The position numbers and the translations under genes were made by a program. This document shows positions 22,311 through 32,530 of a stretch of DNA of 64,000 nt, piece by piece (positions within the stretch are counted from its first letter, which is position 1; every line of letters starts with the position of its first letter). The notes below the pieces were generated by a model. It saw only the letters and a program-made list of their open reading frames with translations, was not told the DNA's origin and did no database searches. Origin of the DNA: Undaria pinnatifida. Taxonomy: Eukaryota > Sar > Phaeophyceae > Laminariales > Alariaceae. The stretch lies in the NCBI GenBank assembly GCA_012845835.1, contig JABAKD010000035.1:826246-890245 (forward strand). The letters are read 5' to 3'.

Positions 22311-24779
22311 GGTGGGTAAGCGACCAGGACATCCGTTGCAGCGACGGCAAGGGCACGGGAGAGAACGTGTCAGTAGTGCAAATATTCCATGCAAAAGGGT
22401 GGAACGCTTGCATGGTGCGATCGTCAATTGGTGACTCGAATGGCACGCGACATTAGCTACATGGCTGGACGTAAACGGCTTTTAGGGCCGCCTGCTAAAC
22501 GGCTACTTGGCAATATATTTTCCTCCTGGTAAACCGTAGGTACGGATTACATGACGTCGAACCTGCGCCCGCGCAGAAAATCTGGAAGGAACAGTGGAAT
22601 CTACGAGACATTTCTCCCCAACGAGATCGCCACGAGGCCTACGTCGTTATGTTTCGGCGCGTGGGGGTCGCCACACGTTTCTTGTAGATACATAACGTCG
22701 TGGGTCGTGGGTTTAAGTTGGTACGCGTGGGGTGCATGGGTTGTGTTGTTATCGTCGTGCGTGTTTGGCGTCCTAAGGCCGTGTTGCCTCCGGTGCATCC
22801 CTGATCTTGATTTCTGCTCCGGAATTTGGCGCATGTCATGGACAGTTCGACCCGACCGCGGCTTGCAGATGCACCAAAAACGTCAAAGGGCACGCGCGCC
22901 AGTTACCCTAATCCCGACGTATGAAGGTGTGGCGCACGAACGTCGGGGTGGGTAGGTGGTCGTTGTTATGGTCTTCATTTGCAAGCATGGCCTTCATCGT
23001 ACCAATTAACACCTATTTCGCAATATTCCCGGGAGAGTGGGTCATCAGAACCGCGGAAAAGCCCCCGGGCCACCGTGGGTTTGTCGAGGCCTCCCCCGTC
23101 ATCGTACCTCCGTCACTGTAGTTTAGCGTTTCCTAAACACAGAAGAGGACGTGTCAGTATATATTGGCAGAAGGAATTATGATGTAGCACGCCGGTACCA
23201 GTGCCACGAAATGAGATGGGCACACCACCAATGACGCACACACTTGGGGCAAACGATTACCACGTAGATTCAGTGGAAAGCGTGGGTCACGCCCGTGCTG
23301 TGGCTCGTTGGTATCGTCATAAGCGTCAGGAGCGGGAACGGAGGCTGTTCGACGGTTAGGCGGGGCTTTCACGTGGACAGTCCACAACTACGATAAAAAA
23401 GACCTCGTCACGTCTTGTAAGGGAAATAACTTGCCTTAGCGACGGTACGAGGAACCGTCGGGGTTGAGGGCGACTTACTCTTGGAAGGAACTCCAGCGCA
23501 TAGAGCGCGTGCCAACATTCCACCCGGCGTCGTTTTTATTTCAAATTCGTCGCAAGTACAGTGGGTGCGGCAGGCTTCAGAGTTTTGGGTGCTGTGATTG
23601 AAACCGTCCTCAAAAGCGGGTGGAGATAGGGCTCGCTGCATACCCAGCACAAAGCACTCACCCTTCGTGACGAGTGATGTTTCGGCGTTGACCTGAACAC
23701 TGACTACCGGCCGGATAGTTGGCGGTTACCGACAAATAAAAAATTGCGAATTAGCTAGCGGACAGTTGGGGCGGCCGGTACAGAGGTTCAACACCTATGT
23801 TATGGAGAGCACAGCAACAACAATTGAAGGTGTAAGCGACGACCTCCGAAGCACGCATAGAAGCACGGCAAACCGCTGGAAAGAGGTGCCGGGCATGTCT
23901 CCGCCTAACATGTCCCACGCGCACCAATATGAAGAGGGTCTTACGCCCATTGGGTCGCTACCACGTAGTCTCGTGAGGCTCCTTGTAGGGCCCGTGGTAC
24001 CTTTCGATGTACAATTTCCTGGACATAACTCAAAGCCTACTTGTTTCTTGAAACCGTCAAATTTCTATCCCGCGGTCAGTTTTCATCCCAACGTCCAACA
24101 GGTAGCTGGCGTCCCTTGCTCGGCCCATCATGTTATGCGTAATCGACGCTTGTCACTGGCAATACGTTGGGCGCCAAACATGCTCGAGGGGGATGTCAGC
24201 GTCCTAGGTGTGGTCGACCCAGGCTAGCAGTCGACAAGAAATAAAGTCGGTTGGGACAACTATTCGGTGACTACTTGTACAAAGCGTGCCAAGTGATTTA
24301 ACCGGCACTATGGAAAGTACGAAGCCAAAGACACGCAGAAGTCAGGCACATACCAAACATACGAAGGTTCACGGCAGGTACCCACAGCAGTAGCAGACAC
24401 CGACATCAGTCGCAAGAGAGGAGTAGCGACAGCAACGACCCACCAGACGCGCAAACTCCGACCAAGACGCTGCGAGGAGGGACGCGTCTCCCACTGAACA
24501 CAGAAGTAGTCGGTGTGTTTTATGCGCAGTGGGGATGGGTGTGTGTGTGCTGAGGGCGAGAGGACCACAGTCGTTGTTTCGTGGCAGTTAGATATGTTGG
24601 GGTTCTTGGACAAGGCTGTGTTCGTCAGGAGAGGATTTATTTCCGCCGCCCAAGTCACAAAGAAGTACGATATTTCTTCGTAAAACATTTGCGAAGACCA
24701 TGAAGCCTGGCACAAGGGAAACCGCGAAAGCTCATAGCAGACACCAGCAGTAGTCGCAAGAGAGGAGCAGCATAAGCAG
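22311..24779. other. No confident gene; possible upstream part of the KDZ-like element
   Basis: Minus-strand open stretches at 22601-22834 and 23408-23650 (the latter with a CRTHCTC cluster) could be exons of the KDZ-like gene, but no splice chain could be built. The plus-strand frame at 23766-24227 (153 codons) is unrecognised. An internal repeat around CAGACACC and CGCAAGAGAGGAG occurs near 24395 and 24735. Confidence 0.2.
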
Positions 24780-26430
24780 CGAGGAAGAGGCGTGGCTCTG
24801 CGTGGTTGTTGACAAAAAAGGCTGGTGGAAGCTGCGGGTGGCATATAGGCCTTGATGCCTATTCACCCCGTACTCTGGGCTGGCGTCTGTTGTTCGTATG
24901 CATTGACTTCGTCACCGTATTGCTGATATATATCGAAGGTGGTATACGTTAGGAACGTTTTGTGCTATTCAAACCATCGCCCTTGCGCGGTTGTGGGTCT
25001 GATTGTTGTTTAGGCTGCTGCAGTGCGGCGTTATTGGTTGCGGGTATGAAGCGTTACGAAGGGCGATGAGGGGGGGGGGGGGGGGGGGGGGGGAAGTCTT
25101 CGTCCCAAGCTCGTGGCGTACACTGGATCGGATCCTATGCTGTTGTTGCTGCTTTGAAGTAGTGGAAAATGACCGGCGGATTATGTTATGTCTATTCGCC
25201 GTCGGCCAGATGTTTGTGGTGGACGTGACTTTGGGGGGTGGGGGGGTGTGGGTCTCCAGCCATCACTCATGAGCGTGTGGCTTTCGCTGGAACAGGTACC
25301 GTCCTATTCTTGCTGCCCGTCGTCAAAGAGTGGAAAATGACCGGCGGATGCTACGATTGTGTTGTTCATTCGCCAACACCCTCCTGTCGATGACTCCTTT
25401 GGTTTTCGGGGAAGGTGGATTGGCGCGGGAGGGGGGGGAGGGGGGGGGGGGGGGGGGGGGTAGCGGGGTGGGGCTAGTTGTTTCCATTGTAGCGAAGTCG
25501 TTCACAACGATTAAGGACGTTTCGGAGTACGTAGAAATACGGTACAGGGTATGTGGCTACGCGTGGTTGTAGACAGAGGAGGCTGGTGGAAGCAGCGGGT
25601 TGCACAAAGGCCTTCATGCCTATTTACCCCGTATCTGCGCTGGCGTCTGTTATTTGTATGCATTGACTTCGTATCCGTATTGCTGACAGATACGGAAGGT
25701 GGTATACGTTAGGAAACGTGTTATTTGCCTCATTCTCCCTTTCCCACTGCCGGATGTGGCCGTTGCTTAGGCTGCTACGGTGCGGCAATATTGGTAGCGG
25801 GTATGAAGCGTTACGAGGGGGGGGGGGGGGGGGGGGTGAGGAAGTCTCAGTCATGAGCTCGTGGCGTACACTGGATCGGATCATATCCTGTTGTTGCTGC
25901 TCTGAAGTAATGGGAAATGACCGGCTGATTGTGTTATGTCTATTCGCTGTCTGCCAGGTGTTTGTGGTGGACGTGGGTATGGGAGGTGGGGGTTGGGAGG
26001 GTGTTGAGCCATCACTCATGAGTGTTTGGCTTTCCCTAGAATATGAGGTATCGTTCTTCTTGCTGCCCGTTGTCAAAGAGTGGAAAATGACCGTCGGGTG
26101 CTACCATTGTGTTGTTCATTCGCCAACACCCTCGTGGGCGACACCTTTATGTAGCGGGGAAGGTGGATTGGGGCCGGGAGGGGGGGGCTTGGTTATTCCC
26201 TTGTAGCGAAGCCGTCCACAATGATTAAGGAGGTTTCGGGGTACATAGAAAACGGGGTATGTAGCTATCCGTGGTTGTGGACAGAAAAGGCTGGTGGAAG
26301 CTGCGGGTGGCGTAAGGGCCTTCATGCCTAGTCACCCCGTACTCTGGACTGGTGTCTGTTATTCGAATGCATTAACTTCGTCACCGTATTGCTGATAGAT
26401 ATCGAAGGTGGCATACGTTAGCGTCATGGC
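24780..26430. repeat. Tandem repeat, units of about 0.70-0.77 kb
   Basis: The block around AGGCCTTNATGCCTATTCACCCCGTA and the following ATTGCTGATA and GAAGGTGG stretch recurs near 24848, 25612 and 26322. Each unit also contains a GGCTGGTGGAAGC word, an ATGACCGGCGGAT-type word and a long G run. The G runs are about 24 bases at 25070-25093, at least 20 near 25440-25460 and about 17 near 25817. The minus-strand Pro-rich frames are products of these runs. Confidence 0.7.
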
Positions 26431-27199
26431 GTCGGCTCTCTCTACCTGTAGCCTCTACTGAATACGTGCAATCTGCTGCTTGTTCGTTTGGAACTGGATG
26501 ACGTAGTCCGATGTTGATGTCTTCAGGCCTCGCCTGCACCGACGCTAGTTCTTGTGTGGGTGTATTGTGGTGTCGGGGGGGGGCGTACGGACTCGTGCAC
26601 GGTGAGAAGGGGTGACGTTGCTCCTTCGCCTCCCACACCGCTTTATGTCCGTGAGTAAGGGCTTGTTCGTAAAGTTGTGTTGTCCCGCGATGGATGCATG
26701 TTATTGACTTCCTTTGACGTTCTCCCGCGTAGGAAGCGTCCATGGCATTCGAAGGCTTACATAGTTCAAAGCACGCGGCATTTTTCTGTGTTTTTCCACG
26801 ACCAACGAGGAACCTATTGACGGCCACCACTTACACTCAACTCTAACGAACGACACCCCCATCATGGCGTAAGCCGACTACCGCCAGTAGAAGGCTACGG
26901 AATAGCTGCGTAAATAATTTGAAACGTCTTTTGGGTGGCGTCCGGCGCGATTTCCTGATTTACTTCAGCTTACACGAATCCTTGCAAACGTAGTGAGAAA
27001 AGTGTATTCCAGACCATGTAACGTGCCTGAGCGTGTACATGGCAAAACGTCGGACCCTCCCAGCTTGGCTAAAATCTCACTGCTCGGTGCTTACGTCATT
27101 AATTAACCGCAATTTGCAACGCATATGTACCTGGTATACGTTTTGCGGGACCTCCCGCCTGCATGTTCATTACGGTGGTGGAAGTCCAAGCTTTCGGGC
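26431..27199. other. No gene recognised
   Basis: Unique-looking sequence between the tandem repeat and minisatellite array 2. A minus-strand frame of about 149 codons starting at 26830 has no recognisable domain and overlaps the repeat end. Confidence 0.3.
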
Positions 27200-28720
27200 A
27201 AGTTCACATGCACTACTGTTTCGGTGGAAGCTTCCATCCCTTCCCTGGACGAATCCACGGAATGTCCACTTGTTTTTCTGTGGGAGCAGTGGAAGTAGCT
27301 TCCATGGAAGCTTTCGCGGAAGCTTTCGTGGAAGTAAATTTGCTTCCCCAGCAGCTTTCACGGAACCTTTCGTGGCAGTAATTTTCTTTCACCAAACTGT
27401 CCGTAAAAGCTTTCATGGAAGCAAATTTACTTGCGTGAAAGCTTCCATGAAAGCTTTCGTGAACGCAAGTTTGATTCCACGAAAGCTTTTACTTTCAAGG
27501 AAGCTTCCGTGGAAGAAAACTTACTACCGCGAAAGCTTCGACGTGGGCAATTTATTTTGACCAAAGCGGCCGTGAAAGCTCCTTTAAAAGCTTCCGTGGA
27601 AGCTTCCTTGAAAGCTTCCGTGAAAGCTTCCGTGGAAGCAAAGTTACTTCCGTGAAATGTTCCGTGAAAGTTTTCGTAAAAGCAAATTTGCTTCCACGAG
27701 AGCTTCCTTGGAAGGCACGAAAGCCTTCAAGGAAGGTTGGAAGCAAAGACGTAAATTAACTTCCACGGAAGCTTCCGTGAAAGCAAATTTACTTCCACGA
27801 AAGCTTTCGTAGAATCAATTTACGTCCATGAAAGCTTCCGTGGAAGTTGCTTCCGTGAAAGCTTTCATGAAACCTTTCGTGGCAGTAATTTTCTTTCACG
27901 AAACTGTCCGTAGAAGCTTCCAAGGAAGCAAATTTACTTGCGTGAAAGCTTCCATAAAAGCTTTCGTGAAAGCAAGTTTGATTCCACAAAAGCTTTTACT
28001 TTCAAGAAAGCTTCCGTGGGAGAAAACTTACTTCCGCGAAAGCTTCGACGAAGGCAATTTATTTCGACCAAAGCGGCCGCAGAAGTTTCCTTGAAAGCTT
28101 CCGTGGAAGCTTCCTTGAAAGCTTCCGTGGAAGCAAACTTACGTCGGTGAAAGCTTCGGTGAAAGCTTCCGCGGAAGCAAAGTTACTTCCGTGAAATGTT
28201 CCGTGAAAGTTTTCGTAAAAGCAAATTTGCTTCCACGAGAGCTTCCTTGGAAGGCACGAAAGCCTTCAAGGAAGGTTGGAAGCAAAGACGTAAATTAACT
28301 TCCACGGAAGCTTCCGTGAAAGCAAATTTACTCCCACGAAAGCTTCCGTGGAATCAATTTATGTCCATGAAAGCTTCAGTGGAAGTTTCTTCCGTGAAAG
28401 CTTTCATGGAAGCTTCCGTGGGAGTTGTTTCCGTGGAAGCTTCCGTGAAAGTTGCTTCCGTGGAAGCTTTCATGGCAGCTTCCGTGGAAGTTGCTTCCGT
28501 GGAAGCTTCCGTGGAAGTTTTCATGGAAATTTTGGTGGAAGTTGCTTCCATGGAAGCTTCCGTGGAATTTGCTTCCGTGGAAGCTTCCGTGGAATCTTTC
28601 ATGGAAGTTTCCGTGGAAGTTGCTTCCGTGGAAGCTTTCATGGAAGCTTCCACGGCATGGAAGTGTGGAAGCTTCCATGGAAGCTTTCACGAGCTTCCAC
28701 CAAAATTCACATGGTGCAGG
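27200..28720. repeat. GAAGCTTCC minisatellite, array 2 (inverted relative to array 1)
   Basis: Words such as GAAAGCTTCCGTGGAAGC and GCTTTCGTGGAAG are the reverse complements of the dominant words of array 1. There is a higher-order duplication: the segment starting near 27421 recurs near 27929 (508 bp apart), and the one near 27648 recurs near 28186 (538 bp apart). The right part (28370-28670) is the most homogeneous. Frames stay open on both strands because of the period. Confidence 0.85.
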
Positions 28721-28957
28721 TGGCCCTGTGAGCATCCTTGCGTTTCTTTTCTTTTGGTCTTAAACCTGAGTCATTTATTTTTCATAGTGCTTCCAGAGTG
28801 TGCACTTTTTTGCATCTTCTCCCTTATTGCGTTCCCTCGTGTATATACTCGCGTGCGCTCTCTTCGGTCTGCACGACTACGTAGAAGACGGCGCGCACGC
28901 GTAGCGACCGCGACATGGCAGTAGGTACGCGTACTGGTTTGGCCCCTCTGCTTCATC

Positions 28958-29302
28958 ATGTTGCTCGACCATCACGTAGACACGACGTTCCTGCATGATC
29001 TCCTGTTTGAACTCTCTACCGGTGCCGATGTAGATCAAGCGATCAACCTATTGGCTGACCCGAAGAGACTCATAAAAAAGAAACAACCGTCCCCCAACAA
29101 AACAATAGCAGATCTTGACACCTACAGCTTGTCGCTGAAAGCGCACACACCAGTAGACCCGCGTACACGAGTCGTAGGCTCTTTTGTCGCAGGCACATCA
29201 CGCGCTGCACCAACCCTTTCCTATCCCACGCAAAGAGGAGAAAAACCTCCTGCCCGTAAACCTTGTAGACCATGCCGCCTCGAGTATATATCACTAGGAT
29301 AA
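28958..29302 (+). CDS. Unrecognised open frame, 114 codons
   Basis: It starts at an ATG (MLLDHHVDTTFLHDL) and stays open through a Lys/Pro/Thr-rich middle to a stop at 29300-29302. It has no recognised domain. The promoter-proximal sequence upstream is unremarkable. It could be an exon or chance. Confidence 0.15.
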   Translation: MLLDHHVDTTFLHDLLFELSTGADVDQAINLLADPKRLIKKKQPSPNKTIADLDTYSLSLKAHTPVDPRTRVVGSFVAGTSRAAPTLSYPTQRGEKPPARKPCRPCRLEYISLG

Positions 29303-29699
29303 CCCTGCTGTTTCCCAGCTAGAAACACAGCGGTCTAGAATGTGTTGCCTGTGCATTCCCCGTTGCCACGCCCACCACTAGTTGACTGCGTCGCGCCCAA
29401 GCACAACGCTACTCAGGGTATACTAACTGCGGTAGTACTTTTGCATAGATGATGCACCCTTCGTGACTCCTCCTACGCTCCCGGCCCAAATCGATCTTTC
29501 CCTAAATCCCCAAGTATCTGATGGAGAAATTCGAAACGATATGGCAAATTTCGGTTGTGCTAACCGATCCCCCCCCCCTCCCCCCACCTATGATTTTCGA
29601 TTTTCTGACAGAGGTTTTCGTAGCAATAAGTTCATTGACACGCGTGCCCATCAATTTTTTGCCGCGGGATTTTTTTCGATATTCTGGAGGACAATTTTT

Positions 29700-30620
29700 C
29701 GGCCTTATCGCATTTTACAGGCATCCTAATTTTTACCCAGGATTTTCAATATTCTGAACGAGAATCTATCGGCCTTAAATGCATTTTACGGGCGTCCTAA
29801 TTTCTCCCCAGGATTTTCAATATTCTAAAGGAGAATTTTTTGGGCTTGAACGCATTTATTTTACGGGCGTCCAAATCGATTTTTTCCGCCGGATTTTCAA
29901 TTTTCAGACTGAGAATGCTTCGACCGTCACGCATTTTTGGGGCGTCCTAATCGATTTTTTCCACCGGATTTACTTTTTTCAGACAGCTTTTCACCACGAT
30001 ACTGCACGTTTAGAGCGTCGTAATCTCTCTCCCAAATATACAACGTGATTAAGATTTTTCGGGCTGAACTTGCATAAATTTCGGCCGTCGTAATCGGTCT
30101 CCGAAATTCCCCAAAATTGTGACACGTTTTGGGGACAGGAAAGCGCAGCACATGTATTTAGGGCGTCATAATCGCTCTCTACAATTGACAAATTATGACA
30201 GATTTTTCGGACAGCAGTATATAATTTTTGGGCGTCGACATCGCTCTCGAAAATTCACACAATTGTGACAATGTATTGGTATAGCAGTACATAATTTTTG
30301 GGCGTCGACATATCGCTCTCCAAAATTAAAAAAAAAAATGACAGATTTTTCGGACAGCAGTACATAAATTTAGGGCGTCATAATTGCTCTCCAAAATTCA
30401 CAAAATTGTGACATATTTGTCGGACAGCAAAATAATCGCTCTCCGAAACTCACAAAAATTGCTGCAGATTTTTCGAACAGCAGTACATATATTGAGGGCA
30501 CGGCAATCAGTCTCTGAAATTCACAAATTGTGACATACTTATCGGGCTAGTGGTACGTAATTAACGGGCATCGTAATCATTCGCCGAAACTCACACATTG
30601 CGACAGATTTCAGGGAAAGC
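29700..30620. repeat. Degenerate tandem repeat, about 60-80 bp unit
   Basis: Units contain TCGCTCTCCAAAATTCAC, AAATTGTGACA, TTTTTCGGACAGCAGTA and CATAATTTTTGGGCGTC. The clearest run is from 30060 to 30560; older copies extend left to about 29700. No coding signal. Confidence 0.7.
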
Positions 30621-31224
30621 AAGTTATTTTACCAGCGTTGTATTAATCGCAACAACATACAATGTTTTGGGCGATGATTTGGACGATTATTCGGGTAGTG
30701 AAATGGGTAACGACTGGGTCATTAGGGAGCCCTCTACCATGCGCAAGACGGGCCTCCCCTCCCTGTGCCCCACTTGTCGCAGACGCTTTCCGAATATTTG
30801 ATTGCAACCCGACCTCTTCGTCTACTCCTCGGTTTTTGAAACCCCCCTTCCCCAACCACCCCGGGCACTAATTTCAGAGCGTAGTCGCACAGCGGCGTAA
30901 CGTTGGTGTATATCTTATTGAATGTAATTATCATCATTCCCATAGGAACTGTAGAAGCAGCAACCATATTTCGTGTTTTTATCGATCCATCAATCAGATA
31001 TCCAAAGCCGCGGCGGCAGCCGAAGCCCCAGCCAGATCAACCAATGATATCGCTCTCCCCACCCCACACCCCCCCGTCACATCACATTTCTCCCCTGTAA
31101 CTTACTATTAGTAACAGCGTGACACGGCAACGCAATGACGACGTGACATCCCTACCCACCGTCAGCATCAGCTATCGTTCGTACAGCATCAGTGGCTGGC
31201 GGCAGACAAACAAATGCTGAGCTG
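30621..31224. other. No gene recognised
   Basis: Short open frames overlap on both strands around 30640-30870 without a recognisable domain. Confidence 0.3.
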
Positions 31225-31900
31225 AGATTGGCCGAGGTCAATCCACGCCGAAAACAGACGCGATTAGCCGAAATGACAATGAACGCCGCGCCGTCATTGG
31301 TCCGGGCTAACAGACGCCAAATGGTGATTTGCTGACGGCAACGAGCACCGTGAGTGATTCGTCTACACGAACGAACGAGTACCACGCCACGTCATGATTG
31401 GTCGAAGTCACATCCATACGTAATCGTGATTGGTCACCCACAACGAGTGGATACTGCATCATGCCAAGATTGGCCACACGCAAAGGCCACTGAATCGTGA
31501 TTGGCCGCCGTTAACGAATGGATACCGCAAGATGATGGTCAAACGCCACATAATACTAGTACCTGGTACGTGATTGGTCACCCCGAACGCCCAAATACCG
31601 CGCCACGCCACGATTGGTCAAAGAACATCCAGCCGTGATTAGTTGGCCTCAATAAATGTATACCACGATATGATTGGCTAATGCCAACGAACACTAAAAA
31701 GTGGTTAGTTGCCTCTAACGAATGAATACCGCGCCAAGCCATGTTTAGCCATCCGCGACGGCCACCGTGCTTTGTTACTTTCAACGATTTCATTCCGCGA
31801 CACGCCATGGTTGGCCTTTTACAACGTCCACCGAATCGTGATTGGCCACTTCGTGACAAAAACACAACCAACTAGTAATGTACTCCCGTCGCCACACCAA
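31225..31900. repeat. Tandem ATTGG (inverse CCAAT) repeat
   Basis: About ten copies of GATTGG followed by CCA, TCA or a close variant occur at about 31226, 31297, 31399, 31430, 31470, 31500, 31574, 31612, 31672 and 31839. They are embedded in decayed units with CGAACGAATGGATACCGC-like sequence. The series lies about 0.6 kb beyond the calreticulin stop codon. ATTGG is the reverse of the CCAAT box bound by NF-Y, but tandem duplication alone can explain the series. Confidence 0.55.
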
Positions 31901-31959
31901 CCTCATCAGCAAATATTCAAAACATGGTTGACCACAAGTAATTGACACCGGGGCACGCA

Positions 31960-32520
31960 GAAATACATGGAAGCAAGGAGAGACCGGCAAGCAACTGCTT
32001 GGCTGGCCACGTAGGCAAGCAGACGGATCATTGGCTAAAAATCAAGCCGCTGGTTGAATACATGGCAAAACGACCGACAGCCTATTCGCCACAGGGTACA
32101 GGCAGCGAGACAGGATTGCACGCAAAAAAGCTAGGACAGGCAGCTAATTGAGCTGGCAGACACTGCTGCTAAGTTAGATATCAACAGGCAGCTCGCCGGC
32201 TGGCTGGCTATCATAGAAAGCTGGCTGAGATACAGCTGGTCGACTCATACGCTATCTGACATGCAGCTGACCTAGTGGCATGGCTAGACTAGCTGGCTTT
32301 GGCAAAGCTCGTCACACGCCCATCTTCCTCCACACCATTCATCAATGTCCTCTTCGAGCTGCAGTCGCAAACAGGAAACTACTTAGCTGAGCGAGAAAAA
32401 TACGCTAGCCGCCATGCTGCTTATTGGTTGGCATGCAGACTGGCATGCAGGTGATCGGCTGGCACACAGGCCGAAAAGGCAGTGGATTGGCTAGCTGGCG
32501 GGTTCACAGGCAGCCGATAG
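31960..32520. repeat. Degenerate GCTGGC/CAGGCAGC-rich sequence
   Basis: Repeated words GGCTGGCTGGC, AGCTGGC and TGGCATGCAG occur without a regular period. This is the 3' flank of the calreticulin gene and no polyadenylation signal stood out. Confidence 0.35.
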
Positions 32521-32530
32521 GCTAACGAGC

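Noticed and set aside
22601-22834. Non-LTR endonuclease suggested by THDVMYLQET on the minus strand
   Set aside because: The single LQET-like motif has no neighbouring endonuclease motifs in frame, and the region is better explained, weakly, as part of the KDZ-like element.
24308-24844. 178-codon minus-strand frame
   Set aside because: It contains an internally duplicated Ser/Leu-rich segment that belongs to the tandem repeat and no recognisable motif.
28196-28924. 242-codon plus-strand frame across array 2
   Set aside because: Same artefact of the repeat period; three overlapping frames are equally open.
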